DNA from: Odiellus spinosus
Lineage: Eukaryota > Arthropoda > Arachnida > Opiliones > Phalangiidae
NCBI GenBank assembly: GCA_963920705.1
Contig: OY987234.1
Coordinates: forward strand, 18,743,794-18,807,793
DNA: 64,000 nucleotides
Direction: 5' to 3'
Shown piece after piece: positions 36,441-48,551 of this stretch (position 1 is its first letter; each line of letters starts with the position of its first letter). The notes under the pieces were generated by a model. That model was not told the origin of the DNA and searched no databases. It worked only from the letters and a program-made list of their open reading frames with translations. A program made the position numbers and the translations under genes.

Positions 36441-36881
36441 TTAAAGGGAGGATGCAACCTAAAAACAAGTGATTTTTTATCGATTCCTTATTGTTTAAAT
36501 AGGCCTAATCCACTATTTAAAAAATTTACAAACAAATATTAAACTAGAAATAAATTTAAAACTTACCCTGAAAATAGGCTTAGTGGGATTCATGGAGGTC
36601 CTGTTTTCCTCGCGTGTAAGGTCTAGCGACCAATCGCGCGCGACGTAAGTCTCGCGGAGATCTCGCGTGAACGACGGGCCTTTGCTCATTGGTCGCTAGA
36701 CCTTACACGGACGCGATTCAGGATCTCCATGAATCCCGCTAAGCCTATTTTCAGGATAAGTTTTAAATTTATTTCTAGTTTAATATTTGTATTGTAAACT
36801 TTTTATCGGTGGATTAGGTCTATTTAAACGATAAGGAATCGATAAAAAATCACTTGTAATTAGGTTGCATTCTCCCTTTAA
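36441..36881. mobile_element. Family D TTAA-flanked foldback, copy 2
   Basis: A 441 bp copy in the same orientation as the one at 19618-20046, with TTAA at both ends and long pairing arms. It carries about 12 extra bases at the centre (CTCGCGGAGATCTCGCG region). It sits 25 bases from the possible orphan exon. Confidence 0.85.
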
Positions 36882-39369
36882 GAAAAATAGGAGAAATCCT
36901 AACTTTGATATTTTCAACTCGTTAATAATTTATCTTATAAATAGAACGTATTTTCTTACTCTCCTGAGCTCTTAATAAATATGTTAAATGTGATCCTTAT
37001 AAAATATTTGATATTTTCCAAAGTAATTCGCTGTTTTCCAAGCGTTTTTCGTATTTTTCAAAATATACTAATTATATTTAAATTTATTTAAGTCTCGTCT
37101 TAATTCCATTACTCAAATAAATTTTATTCAAAGCGTGAAGTATCTACCTTAAAGGGTCAGAAAATAAGAAAATATATTTTAAATTGGATTCATTACGACC
37201 TTATCCCGAAATTTCACAAGGCTAGGCTTAGCGTAGTTTGAATATGAAAGACACTTGATTGGTATACCTAACGACGACAAATATTGCTAATCGTATTTCT
37301 AGCTATTTATAAATAATTTTAATTAGTAACTAATTTAATCAAGAAATTACTAAATTTTTATTTTCGTTATTATTCCTTTAAAATCTTCCTACCAGCTTCT
37401 AAAAAATAACCCTAAAGTTTACGAAATTAAATATTAAATTTGCTTTATAATTTTTCGAATCTAACTACTTAAAAATTAAGTAAAAAATACTTTTAGCAAG
37501 TTTCACATCAAAGACATCTCAGTTTTCATTTATTTTTCAAATTCCCTATAAACTCTTAAAAGAGTTAACTATAAGTTCATCCTCCTGCTTCCTAAAATTT
37601 GGCCCTATTCGCCCCGAGGTCTCTCGTCTTCGTTCCGGAAAATGCAACATTAAATAAGTTTTCCGAATATCTAGTTTCACCTCGAGGCACGAAATTCATT
37701 TTTGGTATACGAGTAACGCCTTCTCAGAAGTTTAAAAGTGGAAGGAATATTTGAAAAAGTATTAATAAAGCTTCCTTTTAGAACTTTAATCCTCTCCCTA
37801 TATATAGCTGTTCCCTAGAAATATCAAACTGATTCTGACTTTACAACAACATTTTGCAAAGGTGCGTGTATTCGTCTGTGTCCTTTGAATTTTTAACTTA
37901 ATACTGTAGTAACACCGTAACCACTTCTAGCTCCCTTCTTCTCAGTTCAAATAAAAAGTAATTTCATTTGAAATGGTGGGAATATTGTATAGGAGGCGGC
38001 ATGAAGCGATATCATAAAGAAAGTTGGTTGTAAGAACTTATACGAGGCCATAACCGAAATAGACGATGGCTATTTGGGTTTAATTGCCCTTCGAATCGTC
38101 GTAGATAAAGTATTACGGCTGCTACCGTCTTTACTGTCTCAATTCTTCACGCATTCAATCTTTCGAAAGCCCAGGTAAAGGAGGAGTATCTATTCTGTTC
38201 CTATATTCTAAAAAAAATGGCCTTTTTCGAATCGAGGAAGTGACTTTTCCTACACCTTCGATATAAGGTTATGTCGACACCATTTACCTTAGGTGTACTA
38301 TTCTTTCCCGCACACCATAAAGCCTATGATATCCAAAGTACCAAAGTACGCCCTTCCTTAGAATACTCTTTGTCTAACTCCCCCCCATTATCCGCTCTAA
38401 AAGAGTCTAGAGCTGCGGTCACATTAGCATTTCTTAATCGATTTGAAACGGTTAAATCAAACCGATATTCAAATCGCCAGGAATAGTTTTAAGCGTCACA
38501 TGTTCACGCATTTTCTTTATAAATCGATTTATTGTATCTTCATATATCGATTGTTCCCGAATCAGTTTCGAGAAATCGAATCAAATCGATTCGAAAAGCG
38601 GCTTTGCTGTTCACACGACTAGCGAAACGTTATAATACTGTGTAAATCGATTCCAAGACCTAGTATGAACGCGGTTTAGTTAAACAAAAAGAAACAGATG
38701 CTCACCCATTGGGGCTAAACCCGCAAAGTAACAGAAATTTAGTGTAGCACAAATTATTTTCATAATGAGCTACCGTAAAATATATTTTTGACTCCAAACT
38801 TCTCATCATTTATGCTCTCCGCATAAGTACATAATTTATACTTATAATTTTCGTATAATTTTAAAAGTAGACCATTAAATTAAGGTATTTAAATCAAATC
38901 CTAGAGCAAGCTCTACTTAATAAACATACCGAAAACATCAGGGCTTAATTTAATACGGGCCTAGGTTGGGTAATTTAATAATTTATCTTAGCCGCGTATC
39001 TCCTTGTTTGGGGAACCTTTGTAATATCCGTGTTTGAACCCTATAATCCCTTTAAACGGCATCCTTGTTTGTTTGTCAAATACATATAGTCCGAAACTGT
39101 TTGTGCTTGCATAGTGTATATACTATATAATTTAAACTCCCTTGTATCTCTATTAGAAATCTAGGAATAATAAAACCCATCACCCCCTATTATAATAAGA
39201 AAACCAAGTTTTACCTTTAAACTGAGCCTAAAGGGAATGTATTTTAAAATGCCACGACTTAATTTAGACCCTAAAAGGGTGTTTTTTCGAAAATGTTGGT
39301 AGGACCGAGCTACAGTGGGTTATATGGGTCATTTTAAGACGAAATTGTTCTATGACGTTTTGTCGTACG
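36882..39369. other. Intergenic stretch with AATCGATT cluster
   Basis: AT-rich, no gene supported. The short frame at 38271-38486 overlaps a cluster of AATCGATT sites and has no recognisable domain. Confidence 0.45.
38436..38652. promoter_or_regulatory. Cluster of AATCGATT sites
   Basis: AATCGATT occurs at 38436, 38522, 38584 and 38645, with TATCGATT near 38546 and near-matches (AATCGAAT) between. ATCGAT-type cores are bound by Onecut/Cut homeodomain proteins and, as TATCGATA, by DREF in flies. A cluster of this density looks like an enhancer or a repeat-derived motif array. No promoter is recognised close by. Confidence 0.3.
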
Positions 39370-39579
39370 GGGCGCCTATTGGGAGCTACGAAATGAATGC
39401 GCGGATGACCCCTTAACGTACATTAATAAACGTATGCTCAATGATAAAATACGTTAAATTATTTAGCTGGTTTTTTTAAAAGCACGCGCTTAAAACAAAT
39501 TTGATTTTAGCATTGTTTATTAATGTACGTTAGGGGGTCATCCGAGCACGATTCATTTCGTATCTCTTAAACGGCGCCC
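39370..39579. mobile_element. Foldback element with GGCGCC ends
   Basis: The arms GGGCGCCTATTGGGAGCTAC and its inverse (GTATCTCTTAAACGGCGCCC region), followed inward by GCGGATGACCCCTTAACGTA and GTACGTTAGGGGGTCATCCG, pair over about 65 bases. The single copy is 210 bp, with no clear target duplication and no coding capacity. Confidence 0.7.
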
Positions 39580-39666
39580 TTTTTTTAATTGTAAATATAT
39601 TTCACGCTAATTTTTAAGCTTGTGCGAGGACAGTTGTATTAGTTTTATCAGAACCCTATATAAGGT

Positions 39667-39958
39667 CAAGAAGGATCAGACAAGGAGAGGAAAAGTGGGA
39701 ACGGCCCGGCTCCTACTGCGTCGGCCTAAACTCCCACTCTGGGAGAACGGGGGACAGACGGGGGTAGAGATGCTTCGTGGTAAATTGTTGTCACGTGGGT
39801 AAAACGAATCCTTTATGAGACGCGCTAGCTAGCGACCACGTGACAACAGTTTACCTCGAGAATTTCCTATCCCCCCTTTCCACCCGAGTGGGAGGTTGGC
39901 TCTTCTCTCTCTAACTCAACGCAGCCCCACTTTTCCTCTCCTTATCTGACCCTTCTTG
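39667..39958 (-). mobile_element. Family C foldback transposon, copy 2
   Basis: A 292 bp copy inverted relative to copy 1, with ends CAAGAAGGATCAGACAAGGA and inverse. The 7 bp flanking repeat ATAAGGT is perfect. The AAGAAGG variant is shared with copy 3, so these two form a subgroup. The plus-strand frame at 39620-39802 is part of the element. Confidence 0.9.
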
Positions 39959-42366
39959 ATAAGGTGTGGTGGGTTTTCTTCTCCTGAATGCGTGAGGATA
40001 GGTTTACTCGTGCTGCAAAACAGTACTGGAAATTCTGTTGATGCATTTCATCAAGGGAAGTTCGTAATTTAGAATAATGTTAGGCGGATTAATAATTTGA
40101 TACGCGAGTTTAAAAGACATAGCCTGAATAAAAGTAGTTCTTTTAAATCGTTCTTGAACGGGATGACGCACGCTACTAACCCTCTTCCCCTTCGTGATCC
40201 TATAAGTTATACTTTACTCGAATTACCCGAATTAATCCTACTCATCGAGGGAAAGGCTTTAAAGTAATTTTAAATTATTCTTAACGAATATCTCCCCGGT
40301 AGCCCTAGCGTTTCGTTTTGCGTGTTTAAACATATTTGGCGAGCCTAGCACGAACTTTCAAAGTACATTTATTGGGAGGTACAGGCTTGCTTGGAGAAAA
40401 TAATATAAAATAAACCCTTAATATTATATTTTGTTTGTTCGTGGCTTCAATAATTACAGCAGCTCGCCTTTATTTATGGATGATATTGAAAAGCAGCGGA
40501 TAAATTTTTAAACAAATATATATCTGTGATATTTTTGGGGGCATTACTGTTCAAGACGAGTTGGTAATTGGGAAATGATGGAGCTAAGCCTCGTGAGAAA
40601 AATGAGTCGTTGTTTTTGAACATTAGAAACATAAAACCCTGTTGTTGTCAGTTAATTTAACAGAAAAATATCGATAATTGATGTTTTAAAGGGAAAGTGT
40701 AAGAAAACTTTAAAGAAAAACTTAGCCCTCGGCGCCTTATAAAGTTGCATCTCCGATTAAACTAAATTCTTTGGTTATCTGTAAGGAAAATATCAAGGAT
40801 TAACTAATTCGACCTTTATGACTAAGTAGAAAACCATTAATTGATTATTAAATAACTTTTTAACAATTAAAGCTTTGAATAAATATGAAAACGTGCCTTT
40901 TTATGTAAAATTAAATTATTTTTACGTTTATCTCTTCCTTTAAAGTAAAGTTCCAAGCTGTTTTCCTAAAAGAAACGTGTCCCTTAAGATTTATCTAAAA
41001 GGTTAAAGCTTACTCGTATATAGGTTCTCGAAGGGATCTGAACCCTGGTTTAACATTGACGTAAGCCCGGTTACCTTGGTAACCGTCTAGAAATAATAGC
41101 AATAAAAAATATCCCGTTTGGTCGTTCTCGCTCCCGAAGCTAGGGATGCTCAGAGAGAAGAAGAGCACTCAAGGCTAGTAAAGATTTGTGGCTCCCCTTA
41201 TACCATTTCTATCTTACGTAGTATACGGAGCTAAGGAGGGTGGGTATTCGAGGGATACCCGTTAATAGACTACAAGGCTCCCAGGAGCTTGTTTCTCAAT
41301 AAACATCTTAAAGGGAAAGTGTAGTGTCCAATTTTGAGATTTTCAAACATTATATCACCAAACTTTCATAATTTTAATGAGTATAAGATAAGTGGCAAAG
41401 AAATAATCCAATTGGATCGCGCTTGCTTTGAATTTAAGAACGCCTTCCTGTCCTATGGACCTCAGCATGACGATCATGCTTATAGGAAATAACCTCTGAT
41501 ATTTGGTGATTGTCAGCTCGGTATTTTTGAATATCTTTGAGGGCTTGAATTTGATTTCTGGGGAAACTACGTAATATTTTGCGGAATATTGCTCTGCAAC
41601 TAATACGTTTTAATCTAAATTATAGTTTAGACCAACTCCCTATAAATTGAAACTAATTTTCTAAATACAGAAAACGAACCTAAATTACGTAAGTTATCTT
41701 GAGTTTCTCTTGAAAAGTTCTACTTTATCGAACAAAGAATACTTCATTCACTGAGCCCCTATGAACAAAATATGTCTTCGCGTACAAGGGGACACTCTTC
41801 TTTTTATTCTTCCGTTGCTCCGGTCAGCTTTTTCCTCGGAAAGAAGTTATAAAGCGAGCCTGTTGGAACTCTCGCGAGAAGAGAGAGGGACTTACTCATC
41901 CTCTCTTCCCATCTCCCTCTCTCCTTCTCTTCGGCCACTTTCCTCTTCACTACAAGTTTTACTCGGGTGGGCGAGTAATGCCCAAAAGTTGTCGTAAAGA
42001 AAGAATAACCTTTATCGGGGACCCGAACCTCTGTCCTTGTAAATTGAACCAATGAAGACTTATTCGTTTCGCAGGATAGTTTCTGGTTTGAAGAAATAGA
42101 ATGCAATTTACGATAGCTATCCCATTGAGAGTTGCTAACTACGCTTTTCACAATCGTTCAAAAATGAATGGTAACCTCGTAATTAGTAGTTATTATATAA
42201 GGAGGGAAACTTTCTTCTAAAATTCAGTCAGTGGAATTCGTCCATCTCATTGGCGGCGCCAGGGGTAGGCTGAGTAGACGAAAGCCGACGTGTAAATTTC
42301 AAAAGGGGCCTAAATATCAACTCAAAGATGCCTCGATAGCAAGCGAAAGGAGAACCAAAATCCTGA
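39959..42366. other. Intergenic stretch, no gene recognised
   Basis: Two TTAAAGGGAAAGTGTA motifs lie at 40687 and 41311 in the same orientation; they resemble family D/E/F ends but have no inverse partners. Overlapping frames on both strands at 41761-42151 are Ser/Leu-rich and unassigned. Confidence 0.4.
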
Positions 42367-42661
42367 TTTGATTTCTTAAAATTATCTAAGGAACGTCTAC
42401 TTTCCAATGAGGCAATCGGTTTATGCCCAGGAGGTCATAGAGAAAAGTTGTGGCTTTTTTAAGATAGGGGTTATTTTCGGGTTTTTGCTCGATTTCTATC
42501 AGTGGCGAAACATACTTTGATTGTCTTAAAATAAACTAAGGAACGGCTACTTTCCTATGATGCAATAGGTTTATGCCTAGGAGGTCGTAAAGAAATGTTA
42601 CGTCCATTTTAAGATGAGGCTATTTTCGGGCCTTTGTCTCCATTTCTATCAGTGGCGAAAT
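42367..42661. repeat. Diverged ~149 bp tandem duplication
   Basis: Two units, 42367-42513 and 42516-42661, share TTTGATT, TAAGGAACG-CTACTTTCC, GGTTTATGCC-AGGAGGTC and the end ATTTCTATCAGTGGCGAAA, with many substitutions between. It is much older than the 27 kb duplication. Confidence 0.85.
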
Positions 42662-43624
42662 GCGACTTCCTCAAAAACTGAAACATGAAAGAAGACAAGT
42701 AGCAAATCTCTTGCCTTTTTTTTTACCTGAAATTAACTGTATATATTGGATAAAGGATGTTTTTTCCCATACACCACACGCGCTTAATCTTGGACGATTA
42801 ACCCAGATTCTTCTCCAATCCCGATTGGAATTGACTATCTCCGCGCCACCTCGATCTTCCTTTTCCTTTTCTTATTCTTATTCTTCTCGTTATATCTATC
42901 GGTTACTAGCAACATCTCGTTAACTCTAGCAATAATCCAAACGTCTATATACTACATAGAAATATCGGATGAAAAGAAATCCGATACTAGATGCGTGGCC
43001 GCCAACTCCTCCCCTATATACACCTGCAGATCTTATCACAAATCCCTATCCACCATCTACGCGTCTTTATAGCCTATCAAGCGAGTCTGTACGTCTTTAA
43101 AGAACAAGCCTTCTCAAATATCTCGTTTTATTAAGATGTGAAATAAGGTTGCATTCAGTTTCAAAATGAAAAATTTCATAAATTTGCCCAATAAGATAAA
43201 AAATGTGTATAAGGGCGTGTAACAAGAGAGTTGAGTATATGAAATTATTTTTTTAACTATATCACTGCTGAACAAGTTAAAAAAAATAGTTCCAGTTAAA
43301 TCTTTTAAATACTACTCAACTAGGGCTGTTTTTGATTTATTAATGAATATATATATATATAAACGTATTTGGTAGTCACACTTTATTCTCCCTTGATCTT
43401 TGAAATACCATAAAATAGTTTTTGTTTTGCGTGATCTCATTTTTTGAACTCAAAACTCTCATAGGTACCATTTAATAACAGCAAAGGGCATTATACTTGA
43501 CCTTTAAGACTAGTAGATTGATAAAGATGAAAAATAGGGAATAGGCCTTTCAAGTCTTCTCTTGAAGGGATTATGATAGAGAAGTCTCCGACTGCTTGAA
43601 TATGGTATAAGTTTTCAATTTTTC

Positions 43625-43698
43625 CCAACCTTAAAATAGTCAACATATTCCATAGGAATAAATTCTATTTAACGTCTCTTTTTGTTGGTTTCAAGGTT
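43625..43698. repeat. ~75 bp dispersed repeat, copy 1
   Basis: It starts CCAACCTTAAAAT and ends GGTTTCAAGGTTAT, with ATTCTATTTAACGTCTCTTT in the middle. Related copies lie at about 52466-52542 and 52572-52640. The ends are inverse (CCAACCTT / AAGGTT), so this may be a very small transposon. Confidence 0.55.
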
Positions 43699-43950
43699 AT
43701 TAATACCAACTATTATAAACTAGAGGCCACTTACTGTTAGTATAGTATAGGCCCAAGAATAGTAATCGTCAAAAAGACCTCATTAACTTCCGGTTTTTAG
43801 TATGAGAAAAATGTAAGTCATTGGTTCCTCTGTCATAATTCCTCCGAGGACTTCTATAGCTCTTTTCTTCGTTCTTAATGCATTCGTGTTATGAGAATAG
43901 TGAAAAGGGTAGGGAAGAGAAATGTCGTATAATTTCCCTCCCAGTACGCG

Positions 43951-44133
43951 TATAAAGGAATAGATCCCGGAAAATTGGTCGCTCGCGAAGGTGACGGCGA
44001 AAGGATGAGTCTATTGGCCGAATTATCATCGCCGATACTTCGTTTCAGTCTAGAGAATCCGTCAAGCCTGGTTTGTGTATTAAGATCGTTCGTATATTTC
44101 CCGCCAATTCAATGGAATGCTAAGCCTAACTAG
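43951..44133 (+). promoter_or_regulatory. TATAAAGG site followed by a 42-codon ORF
   Basis: TATAAAGG at 43951-43958 lies 54 bases upstream of an ATG at 44005 with A at -3. The frame (MSLLAELSSPILRFSLENPS...) ends at 44133. The interval is CpG-rich. No homologue or downstream exon is recognised, so this is a candidate only. Confidence 0.18.
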
Positions 44134-46484
44134 AACATATTCTCTTTCACCCCGTTTCTATTCATTCACGGAGTTTCCACGTATTCTCAAGCTTCGGAAG
44201 GGAAAGTGGTGGTATAAAAGGCCAGCCGAATCTCGGCTGAAGGAAAAGTTGCCTTTACAGGAGCCATTCGACCGTAAAATCTTTGTTGAGAGAGTATTCT
44301 TGCGTTCCGATTCTTCCTTCGCAGCCACCAGTAAACCTATTTTCTACGCCCCAGGATTGTGTTTATGGCCTTATTTCACCCCAAGATTTCAACGAATGCT
44401 AAGCCTAATCTCTCGCTACATCTATGAAAGTTATAGAAAAGTGACTCGAAGTAAATAGGTACTATCCGAAACTGCGTCGTTGAAATCTACCGGATATAAT
44501 GTTGAAATCGACTTTTATAGGTCCGTTAGGTATAGTTTGTGAAAGGGCGTTCCAGTTATACGGTATATACCAAGTTTTTCAGGGTCTATTGTTAAAAGAA
44601 CCGAGGGAAGACTGGAGTTGCGTCTGATATTTCGACTTTTACTGCAGCTTTTTTCCCCCCTTATCTCGATAAAGGAACGAACCCAACCAAAGTATCGAGA
44701 CTTTGGCTACGTTCTCATATACAACCACGTGAAATCTACAGATTTCATCAATCCTTAATAGTTCTAATAGATCATTTCGAAAAAAGAAGGATACGATCTT
44801 CAGACAGTTCCAATACTAATACCGTTTCCCACGGTTTTGTAATCTCAGCGGGAACCAAGTATTACGCCTCTTTGCTGGTCCTAATACATACGCAACTTAA
44901 ACTCGGCTAAGATAAGAGAAAAGGGTTGAAGGGAAGGCTTTGATTGAAGACGGCATCTTCCGATAAAAAAGAATTTTCAGTCTACAGGAAATGAGAACGC
45001 TTTCCGTTTCGCTTCTCATCAATACTAGGAGTCCAGTTGTAGGCCTAGTTTCACCCCGCTTCGTCTAAGGTTTTTCACCAAGAATAATGGATACTAATCT
45101 ACCCCAATTATTCAACGCGCTCGAAGCTGTACTCACTCTTCATCTCTAAGAAAACAACGGCTAGGGTAGGTTTGTACCTACTGACAAAAACAGGTGAAAT
45201 ACATCATACCCTCTCTCCCTCTTGACTAATTTCAAACCAGGAGATTCTTCTCACTGGATAGTCCAATGTTTTTCTTTCTCTCGCTAGTTCTATCTTTAAT
45301 AGTGTATTTAAGTGGTGTAACGCGAAATTAGGATAATTTACTTGATTAAATTATAAGGTTCAATTTAAACTTAATTTAAAGATAAAATACAACTTTTCTA
45401 AATAAAACGTAGGCAGCTATATTATTATTTTCTTGAATACTCTTGGCATACCGAACTGGTTCGTCACTGTCAAGGGTATTCGTGCCATTTCCCTTCTACC
45501 ACACCTGGACCTGCCTTTTGGGGATTATGACCGTATTATCAATGTTGTAACTTAAATTGACGGAACAAATCCCTACAGTGGTTTGGGTGTATTAATATAT
45601 TTACGAGTTGGTAGTTGGAATAAACTACTGTTTAGTGGGAATAATTCTATAAAGTTTCTATCATTTCTGAGGACATCTGACTTCAGATATCTGACAAAAT
45701 GGGAGGCTACACCACCACCTATAGGATGGGATAGTGTGACTAAAATAGATAATGTTATAGAATCCCTTTAAAAGGGCCTTTTATACTTGGGGAAAATAAA
45801 AACTATCGAAGAAACAAAATCAGATTTGCGATTATACCGTCTGCTTATCGTCTAGCTATAAAAATAGACTGTAGTTTTCTTTTAAGAGTCTCTGACCCCG
45901 AAATATTTTTTGATATATATAAGTTCGAAAGAAATGAATCGGAAAGGAATGGAATTTAATTCGAAAAATGCGAACTCGACCTCGATTTTTCACTACAAAA
46001 GGGGTTTTGGGGGAAGAATCAGGGATCCATGATGGTATACAGGTTTGATATGGAAGAAAGTTTCGATAAAGATATAGATATATATATAGCCTTTGTGTCC
46101 ACCACTGTATCTTCTCGCGCTTCGAAAGAGTCCATCAAATGGGAAATATTTCTTTTGGATTTTTATGACTGGCGCACTCTCCAACAATTTTTCATCTTCG
46201 ATCTGACTAGGTTTTTTTTCCTACGACTGAGATTTTTCAAATAGGATATACTGTTTGTTTGATAAGGTGAATCTGATTGAGTTAAAACCACGCAGGAATT
46301 AGTTTTGAGTTGTCTAAGTTGAATCAATGTGAAATTACTGTAGAAACTAGTGTTGTATTTTGAGCTAACTTATGGGAATTTGTTATCTAGAGTAACTAGT
46401 CCCATAAATTCTAGAATAATTACCAATTCCTATTATTTACCAAATAATAAACTTCATATATTCAGTGTGGTAAATCAAGGATAT

Positions 46485-46904
46485 CAGAGGTATATAATAA
46501 CTCCCTTCGGGGGGAAGTATGAAAGCCCCTATACTACCAATGCTAAAAATCACGAACAACAAGAGCCCGCTGCTGACTATCTAGGCCACTAGCTCGCGCT
46601 GGACTTCTCAATGTCGCTACTCTAGTAAATAGTCTTTGTATAAACAAGACGGCTCGATTTGTGTTTAGAACTTCCTGTCTCAGGAGTCAGGCTGTCTGTT
46701 AAATTGGAGTCGAAGGTTGACTTCAGCTCGCGAGTTCCGGAAGTGTGCGTAGGGAAAATTTAGTGAGGTTCAAAATGGTGTAACTATTTTTTGGGAGTAT
46801 AAAGCGGTGTGTCGATCCGCCGCGATTTACGCCGGGCACTTGTTGTTCGTCGATTTTGCCTACCTTTCATAATTCCCCCCAAAGGGGGTTATTATATACC
46901 TCTG
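46485..46904 (+). mobile_element. Family B inverted-repeat element, copy 4
   Basis: A 420 bp copy in the same orientation as the other three. The flanks AGGATAT and ATGATAT match at six of seven bases. The right arm has small changes (TAATTCCCCCCAAAGGGGG), so this copy is slightly older. Confidence 0.9.
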
Positions 46905-47688
46905 ATGATATTGAGATTTTATTGACAAATATTAAATTGTTAGAGCTTTTTCAAACGTTTCTAAGCGTTTAAGGACTAATTTCCATCTTTATGGGAACAT
47001 TTTATTCACAAACAGATTGCAAACTAGTTAAAGTTGAAGTTATTTAAAGCTATAAGGGTTAAACTTGTATATATACGCGCTTATCATCATATTTTGGTTT
47101 GTTGTGGCCTTTTCCATCAACTCTTCACATATTCTCGACGAAACTAGGTTCGATTTTTTTTTTTTTTTATTTTTTTTTTGGCTGGTGAAACTTCCTCTCG
47201 TGGTATCATCTTTTAGATATAAAATTGATAGAGAATCTTTCTCACTCGACTATTTTCATATTCAAATTCACGAAGCGCGAAGAGGCGTGACGTCTAAAAG
47301 GAAAGATATAAGCATTATTTTCACCCCCTTCCCCGTTATCAAAAAAAAAAAAAAAAAAAAAAAAAAAGAAATTGGAAGTTATCCAACCTTCTCTTTTATG
47401 GTATTTTTCCAAAGAAATCTTAAATGTCGTTTTTGCTTCTTCTTCGCTTTTGATTCTCTACTCCGAGTTCAATCCCTGGGGAGATGGAGACGTATATTCT
47501 TTAGAAACTCAATTTTATATCCCTAGCTCTTAAATTTTGAATATTTTAGCAGCCTGCGCTCTATAAGACTATTTTTGTTGTTTCTCTTTCTCTTTTTGAC
47601 TTTTCTGCGCATCTTTCTATTTTTTTTCATACATGGAATTGCGACCATATATATTTTATCAATTACAAGTGGATGTACCTCGCTGTAC
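46905..47688. other. Intergenic stretch with poly(A) tract
   Basis: A 27-base A tract lies at 47341-47367. The 153-codon frame at 47065-47526 reads through it as poly-Lys and is otherwise Phe-rich, so I regard it as chance. Confidence 0.5.
47341..47367. repeat. Poly(A) tract, 27 bases
   Basis: An uninterrupted A run. No upstream retroelement coding sequence or target duplication is seen, so it is not called a retroposon tail. Confidence 0.9.
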
Positions 47689-47979
47689 CAAGAAGGATCA
47701 GACAAGGAGAGGAAAAGTGGGGACGGCGCAGTTACTACTGCGTCGGCCTAAACTCCCACTCTGGGAGAACGGGGGTAGAGATGTTTCGTGGTAAAATGTT
47801 GTCACGTGGGTAAAACGGATCCTTTATCAGCTTCGTGGTAGCCTACGACGCTAGTGACCACGTGACAACAGTTTACCTCGAGAATTTCCTATCCCCCTTT
47901 CCACCCGAGTGGGAGGTTGGCTTTTCTCTCTCTAACTCAACGCAGCCCTACTTTTCCTCTCCTTGTCTGATCCTTCTTG
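47689..47979 (-). mobile_element. Family C foldback transposon, copy 3
   Basis: A 291 bp copy in the same orientation as copy 2, with a perfect 7 bp flanking repeat, GCTGTAC. The central stem differs from the other copies (AGCTTCGTGGTAGCCTACG in place of the GCTAGCTAGCG block). Confidence 0.9.
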
Positions 47980-48551
47980 GCTGTACCTGTAAGCGAGAAT
48001 ATTAGCTTACATCCACATAGATTTGGTTTATTTTTAAGAGACGTATTTTAATCTCTGATTTTGGGATCTCAAACTATTCATTCTCTCTCATGAGAAATAA
48101 ATCTTGGCTTCTTCTCACTGTTCAAAATATTAAAGTCACAATTTCCTGCATGGTTAGGCATAAGGATATTCCGAAAAAAAGTGTGCCGGTATGTAAAAGT
48201 ATAAAGCTATATTTCATTTCTCGTGTACACACCCACACCACTATCTACAGGACGCGGTACATTAGAGATATAAAGGTATTTTTCTTAGTCAAGACTCGAG
48301 ACTATTTACTTTACCTATATACTCTTTACTTTACCTATATACCTGTATAAAAATGGATGTCTGGTATAAAGGGTTTTTTCAACTTTTTAGAGGTGGTATA
48401 TTTTTTATTTTAACCCATCTCACTCTTCTCGTATCCAACCCTTCGCAAAACGATGTCCGGAGGCTCGGGAGGAAGATGGCTATATAAATTCCAAGCCGGG
48501 GTTGCAATAAGATCAAAGTTAATCCCGAATATGACTAGCGTTGAAAATTCC
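47980..48551. other. Intergenic stretch, nothing recognised
   Basis: Contains only a small duplicated piece, CTTTACTTTACCTATATAC, at about 48308-48345. No gene is supported. Confidence 0.45.

Larger units (their letters stand above)
42662..46484. other. Intergenic stretch, no gene confirmed
   Basis: Holds one copy of a short dispersed repeat near 43625-43698 and a weak promoter-like site near 43951. The 113-codon frame at 44117-44458 and others have no recognisable domain. Confidence 0.4.

Noticed and set aside
47065..47526. 153-codon + strand ORF
   Set aside because: It reads through an A27 tract as poly-Lys and has low-complexity Phe-rich flanks; no domain.
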